Origin: Candidatus Poribacteria bacterium
Lineage (GTDB): Bacteria; Poribacteria; WGA-4E; WGA-3G
DNA: 64,000 bases
Assembly (NCBI GenBank): GCA_026702755.1
Contig: JAPPBX010000001.1
Location: 1-64,000, forward strand
Direction of reading: 5' to 3'
A model generated the notes under the pieces. It was not told the DNA's origin and ran no database searches. It worked only from the letters and a program-made list of their open reading frames with translations. Each line of letters begins with the position of its first letter. Position 1 is the stretch's first letter. Of this stretch, positions 17,143-26,587 are shown one piece after another. The position numbers were made by a program, and so were the translations under genes.

Positions 17143-17664
17143 ATGTCAACAACTTCTACAAGTACACAACAACACCGAGAAATGGCAACCGAAGAGGGAC
17201 CTGTCGCCGTGGCGATCGTCACCGTCAGCGACACACGCACCCCCGAAACCGATAAAAACGCAGCATTCCTACGCGAACAACTCGCCGCAGAGGGAAACAG
17301 CGTCACCGCGTATCAAATCATCAAAGACGAACCCGACCAAGTCGCATCAGTATTAGACGAAATGGCGGAAAGCGATGCACAGGTCATCCTTTTCAACGGT
17401 GGCACCGGCATCGCCCCGCGCGACACCACATTCGATATTCTCAATCGGAAGTTGGAAAAGACACTTCCCGGATTCGGCGAACTCTTTCGGATGTTCAGTT
17501 ACGATCAAGTCGGTGCAGCAGCGATGCTTTCACGAGCGACTGCAGGGGTCTACCGCGGAAAAGTGGTTATTTCTACACCCGGTTCAACCGCCGCGGTGCA
17601 ATTGGCATGGGAAAAGCTGATTGGACCGGAACTGCAACATCTGGCATGGGAAGTCGGACGTTAA
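17143..17664 (+). CDS. molybdenum cofactor biosynthesis protein, MogA/MoaB family
   Basis: A 173-residue protein of the family that adenylylates molybdopterin before molybdate insertion. The family motif [11 protein letters not shown] is at about residues 86-96, and [11 protein letters not shown] opens the fold. Later STPGS and the P-G-F-G-E-L-F-R block match MoaB/MogA. An AAAGGAGA site precedes the ATG at 17143. Whether it is MogA-like or MoaB-like cannot be fixed from sequence alone. It is 40 kb from the MoeB-like gene in this window, so the pathway genes are not clustered. Confidence 0.9.
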   Translation: MSTTSTSTQQHREMATEEGPVAVAIVTVSDTRTPETDKNAAFLREQLAAEGNSVTAYQIIKDEPDQVASVLDEMAESDAQVILFNGGTGIAPRDTTFDILNRKLEKTLPGFGELFRMFSYDQVGAAAMLSRATAGVYRGKVVISTPGSTAAVQLAWEKLIGPELQHLAWEVGR

Positions 17665-17680
17665 CCCCATCCCTGCTCTT

Positions 17681-17757
17681 TGTAGGAGGGAACTCCGATT
17701 CCCGACTCTTGCTATAGGTGGGGAAACACCATAGCAAAAACACTCCGATTCCCGACT
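17681..17757. repeat. intergenic palindromic repeat cluster
   Basis: A 16-bp word, ACTCCGATTCCCGACT, occurs at 17692-17707 and again at 17742-17757. Between them GCTATAGGTG and CACCATAGC form a hairpin. The first copy starts with TGTAGGAGGGA, relating it to the GTAGGAGCGA-type repeats near 31673, 56421 and 57741. No gene lies between 17665 and 17812. Confidence 0.7.
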
Positions 17758-17812
17758 TTCCGTTTGTGTTACAAGCGTCCGGTGTGGACTCTGAACCTCG
17801 CCGAAGTTCAAT

Positions 17813-18071
17813 CTAATTTGCTTCTGGTACGGCAGCTTCATCTATCAATTCACAGTATCCAGCACTGAAAAGGTAGCCGTCGTGGCGGATTGACCATGTG
17901 CGTTTCTGTTCATCCGCGCCGGTTTCGGGATTGGGCCACAAGTATTCAGTCCAGTGTCCTGTTCCAGTTGCCATAGCGATCTCCATCCCTAAAGGTCTTT
18001 TTCCATAGAGTAAATTCTCTGAAAAAACTCCATAATGTTGCGTTGAAAATAGATCTATGAACTTTCTTCCC
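17813..18071 (-). pseudogene. remnant of a cache-type sensor domain gene
   Basis: The minus strand holds an open frame without an early start codon. It reads HYGVFSENLLYGKRPLGME, then HWTEYLWPNPETG and DGYLFSAGYCELI before a stop at 17813. W-x-E-Y-x-W-P-N-P-x-T-G followed by D-G-Y-x-F-x-x-G-Y is typical of the end of cache (extracellular sensor) domains. The upstream part of such a protein is absent, because a TAG closes the frame at the far end, where it overlaps the start of the PAP2 gene. I read it as a decayed gene end. Confidence 0.5.
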
Positions 18072-18887
18072 TACGATTGGGTTGCTATTGGATATTTAGC
18101 ACTTACAGGTGTACTTATCCTGATTTTCCACAAAAATGTCGCACACTACTCCCTCTATTTGCTCACACGTGTGCTCTGGATTGCTGGTATTGTATCACTA
18201 ACGTTCGTCAATGAACAGATGCCGTTTCCCTTGCAATTTCTACGCGATTGGTACCCACTGTCCACCATCGCAATTTTCTATTTCGAGATGGGAAAATTGA
18301 CACAGATGATGTTTCAACACTATTTCGATGAAACAGTGATCCACTGGGAAAAACGGGTCTTTAAAGGGATGCCAAGCCTTGAACTCAGCGATCGGTTTCC
18401 ATCCATAATCCTATCGGAGATTTTACACCTCTGCTACTTTAGTTACTACGTCATTGCCGTGTTTTTAGCGGCATGGCTCTACTTCGGCGGGAGGATAGGT
18501 CCTTTTCAAGAAACAGTTTTCGCAGAGACACTAACCTTTAATCTGAGTCTGCTTTGCTATCCGTTTCTGCCTGCCACCGGTCCGCGCTACCTTTTTGAAA
18601 AGATTCAAGGGAAATTGTCCAAGGGTTTCTTCTTCAGACTCACACATTCAATTGTCTCAAGAGGTTCATCGAAAGGCACAGCATTTCCGAGTTCACACGT
18701 CTCGCTATCAGTGATTGTGCTGCTTTACGCCCTCCGTTACGATAGTACAGCGTTTCTGATTCTACTGCCAATGTGTATTGGATTAACCCTCGGCACCGTC
18801 TACGGTAGATTCCACTATGCGATTGATGCACTCGTCGGCGCAGCGTTGGCTGGCATCGTCTTTGGCATCACGACCACAATCATTTAG
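18057..18887 (+). CDS. PAP2-superfamily membrane phosphatase
   Basis: A 276-residue multi-pass membrane protein with about six hydrophobic segments. Near residue 209 it has K-G-T-A-FPSSH, the second phosphatase motif (P-S-x-H). Further on, GRFHYAIDAL matches the third motif (R-x-x-x-x-H-x-x-x-D) containing the catalytic histidine. Such enzymes remove phosphate from lipids such as phosphatidate or undecaprenyl pyrophosphate, or transfer lipid headgroups such as inositol phosphate. The first motif is weak. The start at 18057 lacks a clear ribosome site, and the beginning overlaps the cache remnant on the other strand. Confidence 0.82.
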   Translation: MNFLPYDWVAIGYLALTGVLILIFHKNVAHYSLYLLTRVLWIAGIVSLTFVNEQMPFPLQFLRDWYPLSTIAIFYFEMGKLTQMMFQHYFDETVIHWEKRVFKGMPSLELSDRFPSIILSEILHLCYFSYYVIAVFLAAWLYFGGRIGPFQETVFAETLTFNLSLLCYPFLPATGPRYLFEKIQGKLSKGFFFRLTHSIVSRGSSKGTAFPSSHVSLSVIVLLYALRYDSTAFLILLPMCIGLTLGTVYGRFHYAIDALVGAALAGIVFGITTTII

Positions 18888-18948
18888 TCTTCATAGGAAT
18901 TTTGGTATAAAAAACTTAAAGATGGCCTCTCAGAGCACTGATTTTTCC

Positions 18949-18975
18949 TTGACAGTTTTTTGGATAATATATAAA
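18949..18975 (+). promoter_or_regulatory. possible promoter for the lipoprotein gene
   Basis: TTGACA at 18949-18954 is followed by TATAAA at 18970-18975 with a short spacer of 15 nt. It lies about 100 nt before the lipoprotein start in an AT-rich gap. Confidence 0.45.
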
Positions 18976-19077
18976 CTTAACGCAGATAGTTGAATGCAAG
19001 TGCTCTTCACGGAAACACATCCTCCAAACATTCGACACCTTACTCAAGAAACCTTACTCAAGAAAAAGGGAAAAACC

Positions 19078-19830
19078 ATGAAAAAATACGTTGTACGAAT
19101 TACGCTACTCCTTCTCATTTTCGTAACCGTTTTTGTTGGGTGTCAGGCAATATCGAATCTCGAAATACGGAGAGAGTTGGGCTTTGAAACACCCATAGAG
19201 AAATATACCGGACCCCAAACCGTTGAAGGTCTTATGGAAGCGTTTGATGCGAGATACAGTTCACAAGCAACAAAATGGGCTACCGCTTCAGAGACATCTT
19301 CTGGCAAAAAACGCCACCTTGAGTTTACACTGGAACATATAGATGCCGAATACCCTCGTGAAGAATGGCTTCAGATGCTTCTCAATAAAGGGGGCACGAT
19401 AGAGAATTTCGAGGCTTATAGTGGATACCTCAACGTCCGCTCGGATATGATCTTGAAAGAATTTCACACCGAAAATGACTGGGAGATCGTTAAAGCGAGT
19501 TATATTGACACCTTGATCCAAGAGTTCCAACATGAGCATCAACTCATCACTGAAGCGAACCGAGTCCATCCAGAAACAGAAGAGTGGGTTGTGATAGGTG
19601 AAAATGCGTTGCCCCAAATTCCGGGGAGAATCTACGTACAAAAAACGGAGTCAACGGCTAACATTTGGCATACGACGCGCACCACAACAAAATCGAAGAA
19701 CGGAGAGCATATTTCGACTAAGGGGCCCGAACTCTCTGAGAAACAGAAGCTTGATCTTTTGAATACTGGTGTGCAACCAGCAGGCTGGGAAGTCGTGTAC
19801 GTGGATGAAGATGGAAACCCCATCCGCTAA
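19078..19830 (+). CDS. predicted lipoprotein of unknown function
   Basis: A 250-residue protein with a lipoprotein signal: MKKYVVRITLLLLIFVTVF then V-G-C, placing the lipidated cysteine at residue 22. The rest is charged and mostly helical and shows no domain I recognise; Q-T-V-E-G-L-M-E-A-F-D-A suggests an N-terminal helix. The ATG at 19078 follows a purine-rich AAAAAGGGAAAAA; the longer start at 18994 is rejected because it would bury the signal. It stands alone, 33 nt before the DegT gene, and may be transcribed with it. Confidence 0.7.
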   Translation: MKKYVVRITLLLLIFVTVFVGCQAISNLEIRRELGFETPIEKYTGPQTVEGLMEAFDARYSSQATKWATASETSSGKKRHLEFTLEHIDAEYPREEWLQMLLNKGGTIENFEAYSGYLNVRSDMILKEFHTENDWEIVKASYIDTLIQEFQHEHQLITEANRVHPETEEWVVIGENALPQIPGRIYVQKTESTANIWHTTRTTTKSKNGEHISTKGPELSEKQKLDLLNTGVQPAGWEVVYVDEDGNPIR

Positions 19831-19863
19831 GACAGATAACTAACTGATAAATCGGAGATTTGC

Positions 19864-21093
19864 ATGTCCAACCAACTGGCAATTTCAGGCGGTACACCTG
19901 TCCGCAACATAGAAAGCGAACCGTGGTCCTCATGGCCCCTCACAACAACTGAAGAGTGGGAGTCAAAAGTCGAACCGCTGCTTCGAGAGGTATACCTGAG
20001 TAGTAATGAAGGCTCAGGAGGCGCGATGATTGAACGTTTCAACGAACAATACGCCCAATATTCCGGAACAAACTACGCCCTCTTCATGCCGCACGGGACC
20101 GATTCAATCAGTGCTGCTTTAGCCGGAGCACTGGACCTCGACGGATTTAGCGATGGAGGTGAGGTCATCGTGCCAAATTATACGTTCGTAGCGACTGCGA
20201 GCGCAGTGTTGGAACGTCGATGCACCGTGGTGTTTGTGGACATTTCACCAGAAACGTTTACGATTGACCCAGCAGGTGTTGAAGCGGCTATTGGTCCTGA
20301 AACTCGTGCGATTCTCCCCGTCCATCTCGGCGGTCATCCAGCAGATATGGGGGCATTACGTGAAATTGCCCAACGCCACCAACTTGCGATTATTGAGGAC
20401 TGCGCGCAGGCACACGGCGCAGAATATCAGACGAAAAAGGTTGGTTCTCTTAGTGATGTCGGTGCGTTTAGTTTCCAAGCCTCGAAGAATTTGACTTCCG
20501 GCGAAGGTGGCATGGTCACAACGAATGACAAAGACATCCACGACCGAGTCTGCGCCTTCATGAACGTCGGACGTGCTCCCGGTGGTGCAAGATGGGAATA
20601 TCCACGACTCGGTTGGAACTACCGCCCCTCAGAATATCTTGCAGCGATATTGCAAGTGCGCTTGGAACTGTTGGAGGCACAAACCGATCTCCGCAACCGA
20701 AACGCTGCTTATCTCTCCAACGCTCTGGCGACAATTGAGGGTATCACACCGCCAGAACTCGCGCCATGGGTTACCAAACACGGGTATCACCTCTACTGCC
20801 TGCGGTACGATTCCAAAGGCTTCGGTGGCAAATCGCGACAGGAATTTGTGGACGCGCTCTCTGCTGAAGGCATTCCGTGTTCCATCGGTTACCGTTCTCC
20901 ACTTTCACAGGAACCAGGAATGGCACACGTCGCGGAGAAATATCCTCACCTCATTCGATCGTTGCCTTGTCCAAATGCAGCATCAGTCTGTGAACAGAGC
21001 GTGTGGCTTTTCCAGAACCTCTTCCTCGGCTCGACAAGAGACATGGATCAGATTGCGGAAGCCATTGCTAAGATTCATCAGGCATGGCGTTAA
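19864..21093 (+). CDS. DegT/DnrJ/EryC1/StrS-family aminotransferase
   Basis: A 409-residue PLP-dependent enzyme. SNEGSGGAMIERFN, PNYTFVATASAV, LPVHLGGHPAD, IIEDCAQAHGA and FSFQASKNLTSGEGGMV are the family's landmarks; the lysine in S-K-N-L (about 208) should bind PLP. Members make aminosugars or reduce/aminate keto-sugars in surface glycan and antibiotic pathways. There is no neighbouring sugar-nucleotide gene, so the substrate is unknown. It is intact and normal in length. Confidence 0.93.
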   Translation: MSNQLAISGGTPVRNIESEPWSSWPLTTTEEWESKVEPLLREVYLSSNEGSGGAMIERFNEQYAQYSGTNYALFMPHGTDSISAALAGALDLDGFSDGGEVIVPNYTFVATASAVLERRCTVVFVDISPETFTIDPAGVEAAIGPETRAILPVHLGGHPADMGALREIAQRHQLAIIEDCAQAHGAEYQTKKVGSLSDVGAFSFQASKNLTSGEGGMVTTNDKDIHDRVCAFMNVGRAPGGARWEYPRLGWNYRPSEYLAAILQVRLELLEAQTDLRNRNAAYLSNALATIEGITPPELAPWVTKHGYHLYCLRYDSKGFGGKSRQEFVDALSAEGIPCSIGYRSPLSQEPGMAHVAEKYPHLIRSLPCPNAASVCEQSVWLFQNLFLGSTRDMDQIAEAIAKIHQAWR

Positions 21094-21153
21094 TCTTCTC
21101 CCTATGTTTAGCACAAAGCGTGAAGGATTGGGCAAATCTCGTCAGGGATTTTG

Positions 21154-22965
21154 ATGCAACCACAAAGCAGCAAACCGCTCCTTGTCTACGATAACGCCTG
21201 CGATTTTTGCCGATACTGGATCGCTCAGTGGCAGCATATCACCGGCGATCGCGTTGAGTATGCGCCGTATCAAGAGGTGGCTGCGGAATTTCCCGATATA
21301 CCCCTTTCAGCATTCGAGAGATCAGTTCAATTGATTTTCCAGAATGGAACAATTTTGAGCGGTGCAGAGGCTGTGCTGCGTGCCTTGAACAACGGCTTAC
21401 TTCTCTGGTGCTACTATCACCTGCCCGGGTTCGCAGGCGTGTCGGAGTGGGCCTACCGCTTCGTCGCACAGCACCGCCTGTTTTTCTCGGCACTGACGCG
21501 CTGGTTTTGGGGGGCACACACTGAGAGAACAACGTTCTATCTGTCGCGTTGGCTGTTTCTGCGAGGACTCGGTTGTATCTACCTCATTGCCTTTTTGTCC
21601 TTGTGGGTACAGATTCACGGGCTTGTTGGCAGCAATGGCATCCTACCAGCAGGGCAGTATTTGGAGGTTGTCCGTCAGCAAATCGGGACAGAAGGTTACT
21701 ATCTCGTTCCAACACTGTTCTGGTTGAACACGTCAGATGCCTTTCTCCATTTCCTGTGCGCTGGTGGCGTTGTTCTGTCTCTGGTCTTAATCGCAGGCTT
21801 TGTACCAACATTCGCCTTAGTCGGTTTGTGGGCGGTTTATCTGTCGCTCGTGACAGTCGGACAAGTTTTTCTGAGTTTCCAATGGGATGTCCTGCTCTTG
21901 GAGGCGGGCTTTCTGGCGATCTTTTTCGCGCCACTGCAACTGCGTGATACATTTACACGCACGTTCCAATCCTCCACTGCGTTTTTGTGGCTGTTACGTT
22001 GGCTCCTGTTCCGCCTGATGTTTGCCTCCGGGTTTGTTAAACTCGCGAGTGATGAGGTGTGGCGAAACCTCACTGCCCTCAACTTCCACTATGAAACACA
22101 ACCCCTGCCGACGTGGCTCGGATGGTATACCCATCAGTTCCCGGAATGGTTTCACAAAGCCTCAACTATCGGTATGTTTGCGGCTGAGTTGGTCGTTCCG
22201 TTTCTGATTTTCGCCCCGCGACGTGCTCGAACTGTGGGATGCATCGGATTGATAGTGCTCCAAATACTCATCATCCTGACAGGAAATTACTGCTTCTTCA
22301 ACCTACTGACAATTGTACTGTGCTTCTTGCTCATCGACGATGTGATGTGGAAAGCACTTCTTCCGAAACGGCTTATGCCGACCATCCACACAATTGAAAA
22401 ACCGCTTCGTCAATATAGACGTATCGGTATAGCGGTAGCAGCAGTGCTTCTCTTTCTGTTGAGCAGTATCCGATTCGGCGGACAACTCTTTAGAGAGGCA
22501 CAACTTCCAGATGTTGCATGGATCGCCCCATTTCGGAGTGTGAATACCTACGGACTGTTTGCGGACATGACGGAATCGCGTCCAGAAATTATCGTTGAGG
22601 GTAGCAATGATCGGATAACGTGGAAGCCTTACCAATTCCGATGGAAACCGGGAGACTTGACGGTTCCGCCTAAATGGGTTGCTCCACACCAACCACGACT
22701 CGATTGGCAGATGTGGTTTGCTGCCCTCCAAGGCAGCTATCGCAACACACCATGGTTTCTGAATTTCATGGGAGCGTTGCTACAAGGCAAATCTGAGGTG
22801 CTACGGCTATTAGCAGAAAATCCGTTTCCAGACTCACCGCCACGTTATGTCCGCGCGACCCTTTACGATTATAGATTCACGGACCTCACAACAAAACGTT
22901 CAGAAGGCACGTGGTGGTCCCGCGAATGGAAAAGGATTTATTGCCCAGCAATTTCACTCCGATAG
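21154..22965 (+). CDS. DCC thioredoxin-fold domain fused to LMF1-like membrane protein
   Basis: A 603-residue protein. Residues 8-110 form a DCC (DUF393) domain with VYDNACDFCRYW, the D-x-x-C-x-x-C motif of predicted thiol oxidoreductases. The rest is a multi-pass membrane region resembling lipase maturation factor 1 and HTTM/gamma-carboxylase-like proteins (GLVGSNGILPAGQYL, FLSFQWDVLLLEAGF, LFRLMFASGFVKLAS, ALNFHYETQPLPTW). A soluble C-terminus follows. The fusion suggests a membrane protein that helps fold or disulfide-bond exported proteins. ATG at 21154 has AGGGA upstream; TTG at 21151 is the alternative. Confidence 0.85.
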   Translation: MQPQSSKPLLVYDNACDFCRYWIAQWQHITGDRVEYAPYQEVAAEFPDIPLSAFERSVQLIFQNGTILSGAEAVLRALNNGLLLWCYYHLPGFAGVSEWAYRFVAQHRLFFSALTRWFWGAHTERTTFYLSRWLFLRGLGCIYLIAFLSLWVQIHGLVGSNGILPAGQYLEVVRQQIGTEGYYLVPTLFWLNTSDAFLHFLCAGGVVLSLVLIAGFVPTFALVGLWAVYLSLVTVGQVFLSFQWDVLLLEAGFLAIFFAPLQLRDTFTRTFQSSTAFLWLLRWLLFRLMFASGFVKLASDEVWRNLTALNFHYETQPLPTWLGWYTHQFPEWFHKASTIGMFAAELVVPFLIFAPRRARTVGCIGLIVLQILIILTGNYCFFNLLTIVLCFLLIDDVMWKALLPKRLMPTIHTIEKPLRQYRRIGIAVAAVLLFLLSSIRFGGQLFREAQLPDVAWIAPFRSVNTYGLFADMTESRPEIIVEGSNDRITWKPYQFRWKPGDLTVPPKWVAPHQPRLDWQMWFAALQGSYRNTPWFLNFMGALLQGKSEVLRLLAENPFPDSPPRYVRATLYDYRFTDLTTKRSEGTWWSREWKRIYCPAISLR

Positions 22966-23022
22966 GAAAGTAACAGACACACCAATGTGTTATCCAATTT
23001 CACGAATTAAATAGGAGAATTC

Positions 23023-23793
23023 ATGCCCAGTCAATTTTTAACGGTTGCCTTAGAAGCAGCCAAAAACGCCGAAGAAATTATCACCGCTTACTACACCGGC
23101 GATGCCATGAAAGTTGAAATGAAAGCCGATGAAACGCCGGTTACACTCGCCGATAGAGGCGCGGAAAAAATCATCCGTGAAACCATCAAACAAGCGTTTC
23201 CAGACCACGGATTCTTAGGTGAAGAGTATGGAATCGAAGAAGGAGATTCCCCTTATGTCTGGATTATCGACCCGATTGATGCCACAAAAAACTACATCCG
23301 TAAAATCCCGATTTTCGGCACGCAGATTGCGTTGATGAAAGGCGAAGAACTTATCCTCGGCGTTTCCAATGCCCCACTTTTAAACGAACTCCTCTATGCG
23401 GAAGCAGGCGAGGGTGCTTTCCTGAATGGTGAACCGATAACCGTTTCCAATGTGACGCACCCCGAAGACGCAATGGTATGCCACGGTGGGCTGAAGTGGT
23501 TTGTAGAAAAAGGCACCTTTCCCGGCATCTACAACCTTATCAACGATGCTGCACGCTCCAGAGGATTCGGAGACTTCTACATGTACCACCTTGTGGCTTC
23601 TGCAAGAGCGGATGCTGTCGTTGAAGCGGCGATTAGTATTTGGGACATCGCTGCCATCACTGTTATCGTGCAGGAAGCCGGTGGAAAGGTAACCGATATA
23701 CAAGGACAAGCGGTTACAAAGAATACTGCTTCATTGGTAGCGACAAATGGCATGCTGCATAACACCGTTTTGGACTATTTTAAAGATGCCTAA
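23023..23793 (+). CDS. inositol monophosphatase-family phosphatase
   Basis: A 256-residue metal-dependent phosphatase. FLGEEYGIEEG and WIIDPIDATKNYIRKIP (about residues 80-95) carry the E and the D-P-I-D metal ligands, and WDIAAITVIVQEAGGKVTD is the C-terminal motif. In most relatives the first block is D-P-I/L-D-G-T; here Gly is Ala (D-A-T), a mild change. The fold covers inositol monophosphatase, histidinol-phosphatase (HisN) and CysQ, and the substrate cannot be settled from sequence. An AGGAG site precedes the ATG. Confidence 0.88.
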   Translation: MPSQFLTVALEAAKNAEEIITAYYTGDAMKVEMKADETPVTLADRGAEKIIRETIKQAFPDHGFLGEEYGIEEGDSPYVWIIDPIDATKNYIRKIPIFGTQIALMKGEELILGVSNAPLLNELLYAEAGEGAFLNGEPITVSNVTHPEDAMVCHGGLKWFVEKGTFPGIYNLINDAARSRGFGDFYMYHLVASARADAVVEAAISIWDIAAITVIVQEAGGKVTDIQGQAVTKNTASLVATNGMLHNTVLDYFKDA

Positions 23794-23844
23794 CAGCGGA
23801 CTTATGATAAGTTTATGTTCTTGTCAGTAGTGTTTAGCAATTGA

Positions 23845-24738
23845 CTACCAAAAAGGGCGCGTTCGCGGAAGGCCGCTCCAATCAATTTCAGTACCAAAGG
23901 CCAATAACATCTCTACTTTTTCTGTCGGTTGGAGCATGCAACTGAGGGAACGGAGCGGATTTTCGTATCTACTCCCCTCAGCGGTTTTCCACGCGCGCGG
24001 GGCAGGAATCGCTGCTTGCACCGATGCAATAACCGCCATCGGGTCTTCATCTGGCACCATCGGGTCACGCACCAAGCCTTGCGGATGGTATTTTGAGGGT
24101 TTATCCCATTTCGCATAACCGACGATGCTTTTGCCGCGACGCAAAACACGATACTGCTTCATATTGAACTGATGCACCTCTGGATATTCAGGATTCCAAT
24201 ACACAGGAAAATTCTGGTCTGCCCATCTTTTTTTAATGTCATGCAGAACATCAAAGTCTTCAGGATTCACCGATGTCCATTTGAGTTCGGAAGCATCGGA
24301 ACGTGGCGAGAGTTGCGTGCGTACCTCCCTTGTAACCTCTTGACATCCGACCTTCCGATATAATTGATACGCTTCTCTTGTGTCCGTATCAAGAATACAC
24401 CCTCGATAATTTTTTCGCTCAAAATATGGATTCAGTTCCCGCATCAATCGGGTTGCGATACCTTGACGACGCATATCAGGGGCAACATACATAACTGTTA
24501 CCATCCCAAAATCTTGCGGTTTACCCTCAAGATACATATAAGTTTCTGAGCCGAATACATGTCCAACAACTCTTTCATTGACGAATGCTAAACGAACGCC
24601 TTCTGGTTCGAGGTATCCGTCGTTAAACTTTTTTTGGTAGTAATCTCTGTTGATATTGAAGGGCCCTGTTGACAACAACTCCCAAACTGCGTCATCGTCA
24701 CCGGGTTGCCAATGTCTGTAAGTAATCGGACTACGCAT
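23845..24738 (-). CDS. GNAT-family acetyltransferase (paralogue A)
   Basis: A 297-residue protein with an N-terminal GNAT domain: ITYRHWQPGDDDAV starts it, RLAFVNERVVGHVFG is the central strand, and MVTVMYVAPDMRRQGIATRLM carries the acetyl-CoA loop (R-R-Q-G-I-A). The C-terminal half is an extension also found in its neighbour, with W-D-K-P-S-K-Y and ending R-T-R-P-F-W. The acceptor is unknown. AAGGAGACAC precedes the ATG. It is the downstream member of a tandem pair that arose by duplication. Confidence 0.85.
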   Translation of the reverse strand: MRSPITYRHWQPGDDDAVWELLSTGPFNINRDYYQKKFNDGYLEPEGVRLAFVNERVVGHVFGSETYMYLEGKPQDFGMVTVMYVAPDMRRQGIATRLMRELNPYFERKNYRGCILDTDTREAYQLYRKVGCQEVTREVRTQLSPRSDASELKWTSVNPEDFDVLHDIKKRWADQNFPVYWNPEYPEVHQFNMKQYRVLRRGKSIVGYAKWDKPSKYHPQGLVRDPMVPDEDPMAVIASVQAAIPAPRAWKTAEGSRYENPLRSLSCMLQPTEKVEMLLAFGTEIDWSGLPRTRPFW

Positions 24739-24792
24739 GTGTCTCCTTTATTTTTTATCATAAATGACTCTTTTACGAACTCTTCATCAATT

Positions 24793-25668
24793 TCACCACC
24801 AAGCGGCTCGGTGGTGTTCTGTCAAATCAATTTCCTGACCGAAGGATGAAAGCATTATAACGGTTGTTGTGGGTTCAAATGTGCAACCGTATGCACGAAG
24901 AGGTGCCTCATACCTTCCGCCTTCCGCTGTTTGCCAAGTGCGGGTTGTCGGTATTGCCGATTGAATTGATGCAATAACCTCCATCGGATCCATATCTGGT
25001 GCAATAGGGTCACGAATTAACCCATGTCGATAATATTCTGAGGGTTCATCCCATCTTGCATAACCGACAATGTTTTGATCCTGACGTAAAATACGGTACC
25101 CACTCATAGTATACTGATGTACTTTTATGCTTTGTTGATGGCAGCTAACAGGGAAATTCTGTTTTGCCCACATCTCATCTAACTGAGGTATAGCACTTAA
25201 ATCGCTGAGATTCACTTCCGCCCATTTGAGTTGTGATGCATTCTGATTTGGTGGAAGTTGGGTTTGTAAATCTTGTGTCAATTGTTGGTAACCAACTTTC
25301 TGATACAATCGAATCGCTGCCTCTTCATCTGCATCAAGAATGCTGCCACGATACCCCTTTCTTTGGAAGTGTGTATGCAAATCCTGCATTAAGCGAGCAG
25401 CTATCCCTTGGCGACGCATATCTTGCGCAACAAAGACAGCACCTACACTTACAAACCTCTGGCACTTGTCTTCAATGAAAAATGAACAGGGCTCACCCCA
25501 CACATGACCTACGACCCTTTCATTGATAAGTGCTAAACGTATCCCTTCTGCTTCAATATCCTTATTTCTATAGATGTTCTCATCAACTTGCTCAGCAGGT
25601 AACAATAATTCCAAAATAGCATCATCATCACCGAGCTGCCAATGTCTGTAAATAATCTTCTGCCGCAT
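24793..25668 (-). CDS. GNAT-family acetyltransferase (paralogue B)
   Basis: A 291-residue paralogue of the next gene on this strand: IIYRHWQLGDDDAI, RLALINERVVGHVWG, VGAVFVAQDMRRQGIAARLM (acetyl-CoA loop R-R-Q-G-I-A) and the same C-terminal extension (ARWDEPSEYYRHGLIRDPIA). The copies have drifted a good deal, so the duplication is old. The ATG at 25668 has GGAAGG upstream; the longer start at 25698 is rejected. Acceptor unknown. Confidence 0.85.
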   Translation of the reverse strand: MRQKIIYRHWQLGDDDAILELLLPAEQVDENIYRNKDIEAEGIRLALINERVVGHVWGEPCSFFIEDKCQRFVSVGAVFVAQDMRRQGIAARLMQDLHTHFQRKGYRGSILDADEEAAIRLYQKVGYQQLTQDLQTQLPPNQNASQLKWAEVNLSDLSAIPQLDEMWAKQNFPVSCHQQSIKVHQYTMSGYRILRQDQNIVGYARWDEPSEYYRHGLIRDPIAPDMDPMEVIASIQSAIPTTRTWQTAEGGRYEAPLRAYGCTFEPTTTVIMLSSFGQEIDLTEHHRAAWW

Positions 25669-25749
25669 AGTCTTCCTTCCGGACGAAATAGTTTTCATTT
25701 ATACACCAAAACGGATGCACTTTGCTGGAGGACGCGAGATATGATTTCC

Positions 25750-25778
25750 TTGAATAATTCAAGAGGATGTGTTATACT
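25750..25778 (+). promoter_or_regulatory. promoter for the cyclase gene
   Basis: TTGAAT (25750-25755) and TATACT (25773-25778) are separated by 17 nt, about 55 nt before the cyclase ATG. Confidence 0.5.
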
Positions 25779-25832
25779 ACATATCAAGCCTTGTGAAGGC
25801 GACATGTTTGTAGGAAGGAGAAACACACCAAA

Positions 25833-26513
25833 ATGCACCTTGACTTTCAAAACGTGCTGGATCTGTCTTATGTGGTCGATGAAAATAGTCCATGTGAGCT
25901 GCCGATTGATCCTGCCAAAATTTATGACCAAGCGACGTTGGAAAAAGATGGTTATTTTGAAAGCCGTATTGACACGTCCGGACATTACTCTACGCACATG
26001 GATGCTCCCTGTTTAATGTATCCCGGTGGGGCAACTATCGCAGAAATTCCAAAGGAGAAACTGACCGGACACGCTGTGTTGATGGACTTTTCAGCGATTA
26101 AAAAACCGAACGACGCGGTGACCGCCGAAGATATTAAGGCGTGGATAGCCGAAAATGGTGAGATTCCAGAAGGCAGCATCGTCTTTATGCGGACAGGAAT
26201 GGATAGATTCGTCTATCAGGACAACTTTAACCGAGAGTGGATCGGCTTCAGTGAAGACGCTGCTGAACTCCTCGTCGAAAAAGGCGTAAAGGTTATCGGG
26301 ACAGACGCGTGTAGCATCGACTCGGTGGCAGGGCATCCACCCTTACACGACGGTTTACCTCCAGCACATCTCGTTTTTCTTGGAGCCGGTATCCCGCACG
26401 TTGAGGATTTGTGTAATCTAAGTCAACTGCCGACACATTTCTATGTTGTAATTGCACCCCTAAAGTTAGCACGGAGCTCCGGGGCACCGACACGTGTGTT
26501 CGCGTTTGTATAG
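25833..26513 (+). CDS. cyclase/kynurenine-formamidase-like hydrolase
   Basis: A 226-residue metal-dependent amidohydrolase-type protein of the cyclase family. The motif H-x-x-x-H-x-D appears as SGHYSTHMDAP, which binds the metal. IGTDACSIDS and PPLHDGLPPAHLVFLGAGI are further family blocks. Members cleave N-formylkynurenine or isatin, or act in polyketide cyclisation. No kynurenine pathway gene is nearby, so the substrate is open. GGAAGGAGAAAC precedes the ATG. Confidence 0.88.
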   Translation: MHLDFQNVLDLSYVVDENSPCELPIDPAKIYDQATLEKDGYFESRIDTSGHYSTHMDAPCLMYPGGATIAEIPKEKLTGHAVLMDFSAIKKPNDAVTAEDIKAWIAENGEIPEGSIVFMRTGMDRFVYQDNFNREWIGFSEDAAELLVEKGVKVIGTDACSIDSVAGHPPLHDGLPPAHLVFLGAGIPHVEDLCNLSQLPTHFYVVIAPLKLARSSGAPTRVFAFV

Positions 26514-26587
26514 GAAACTTAAAGATTAGATATATTTCTCCTTCAGACAGGATTACAACACGGGAACCTCATTTGATTCCAAAAGAA

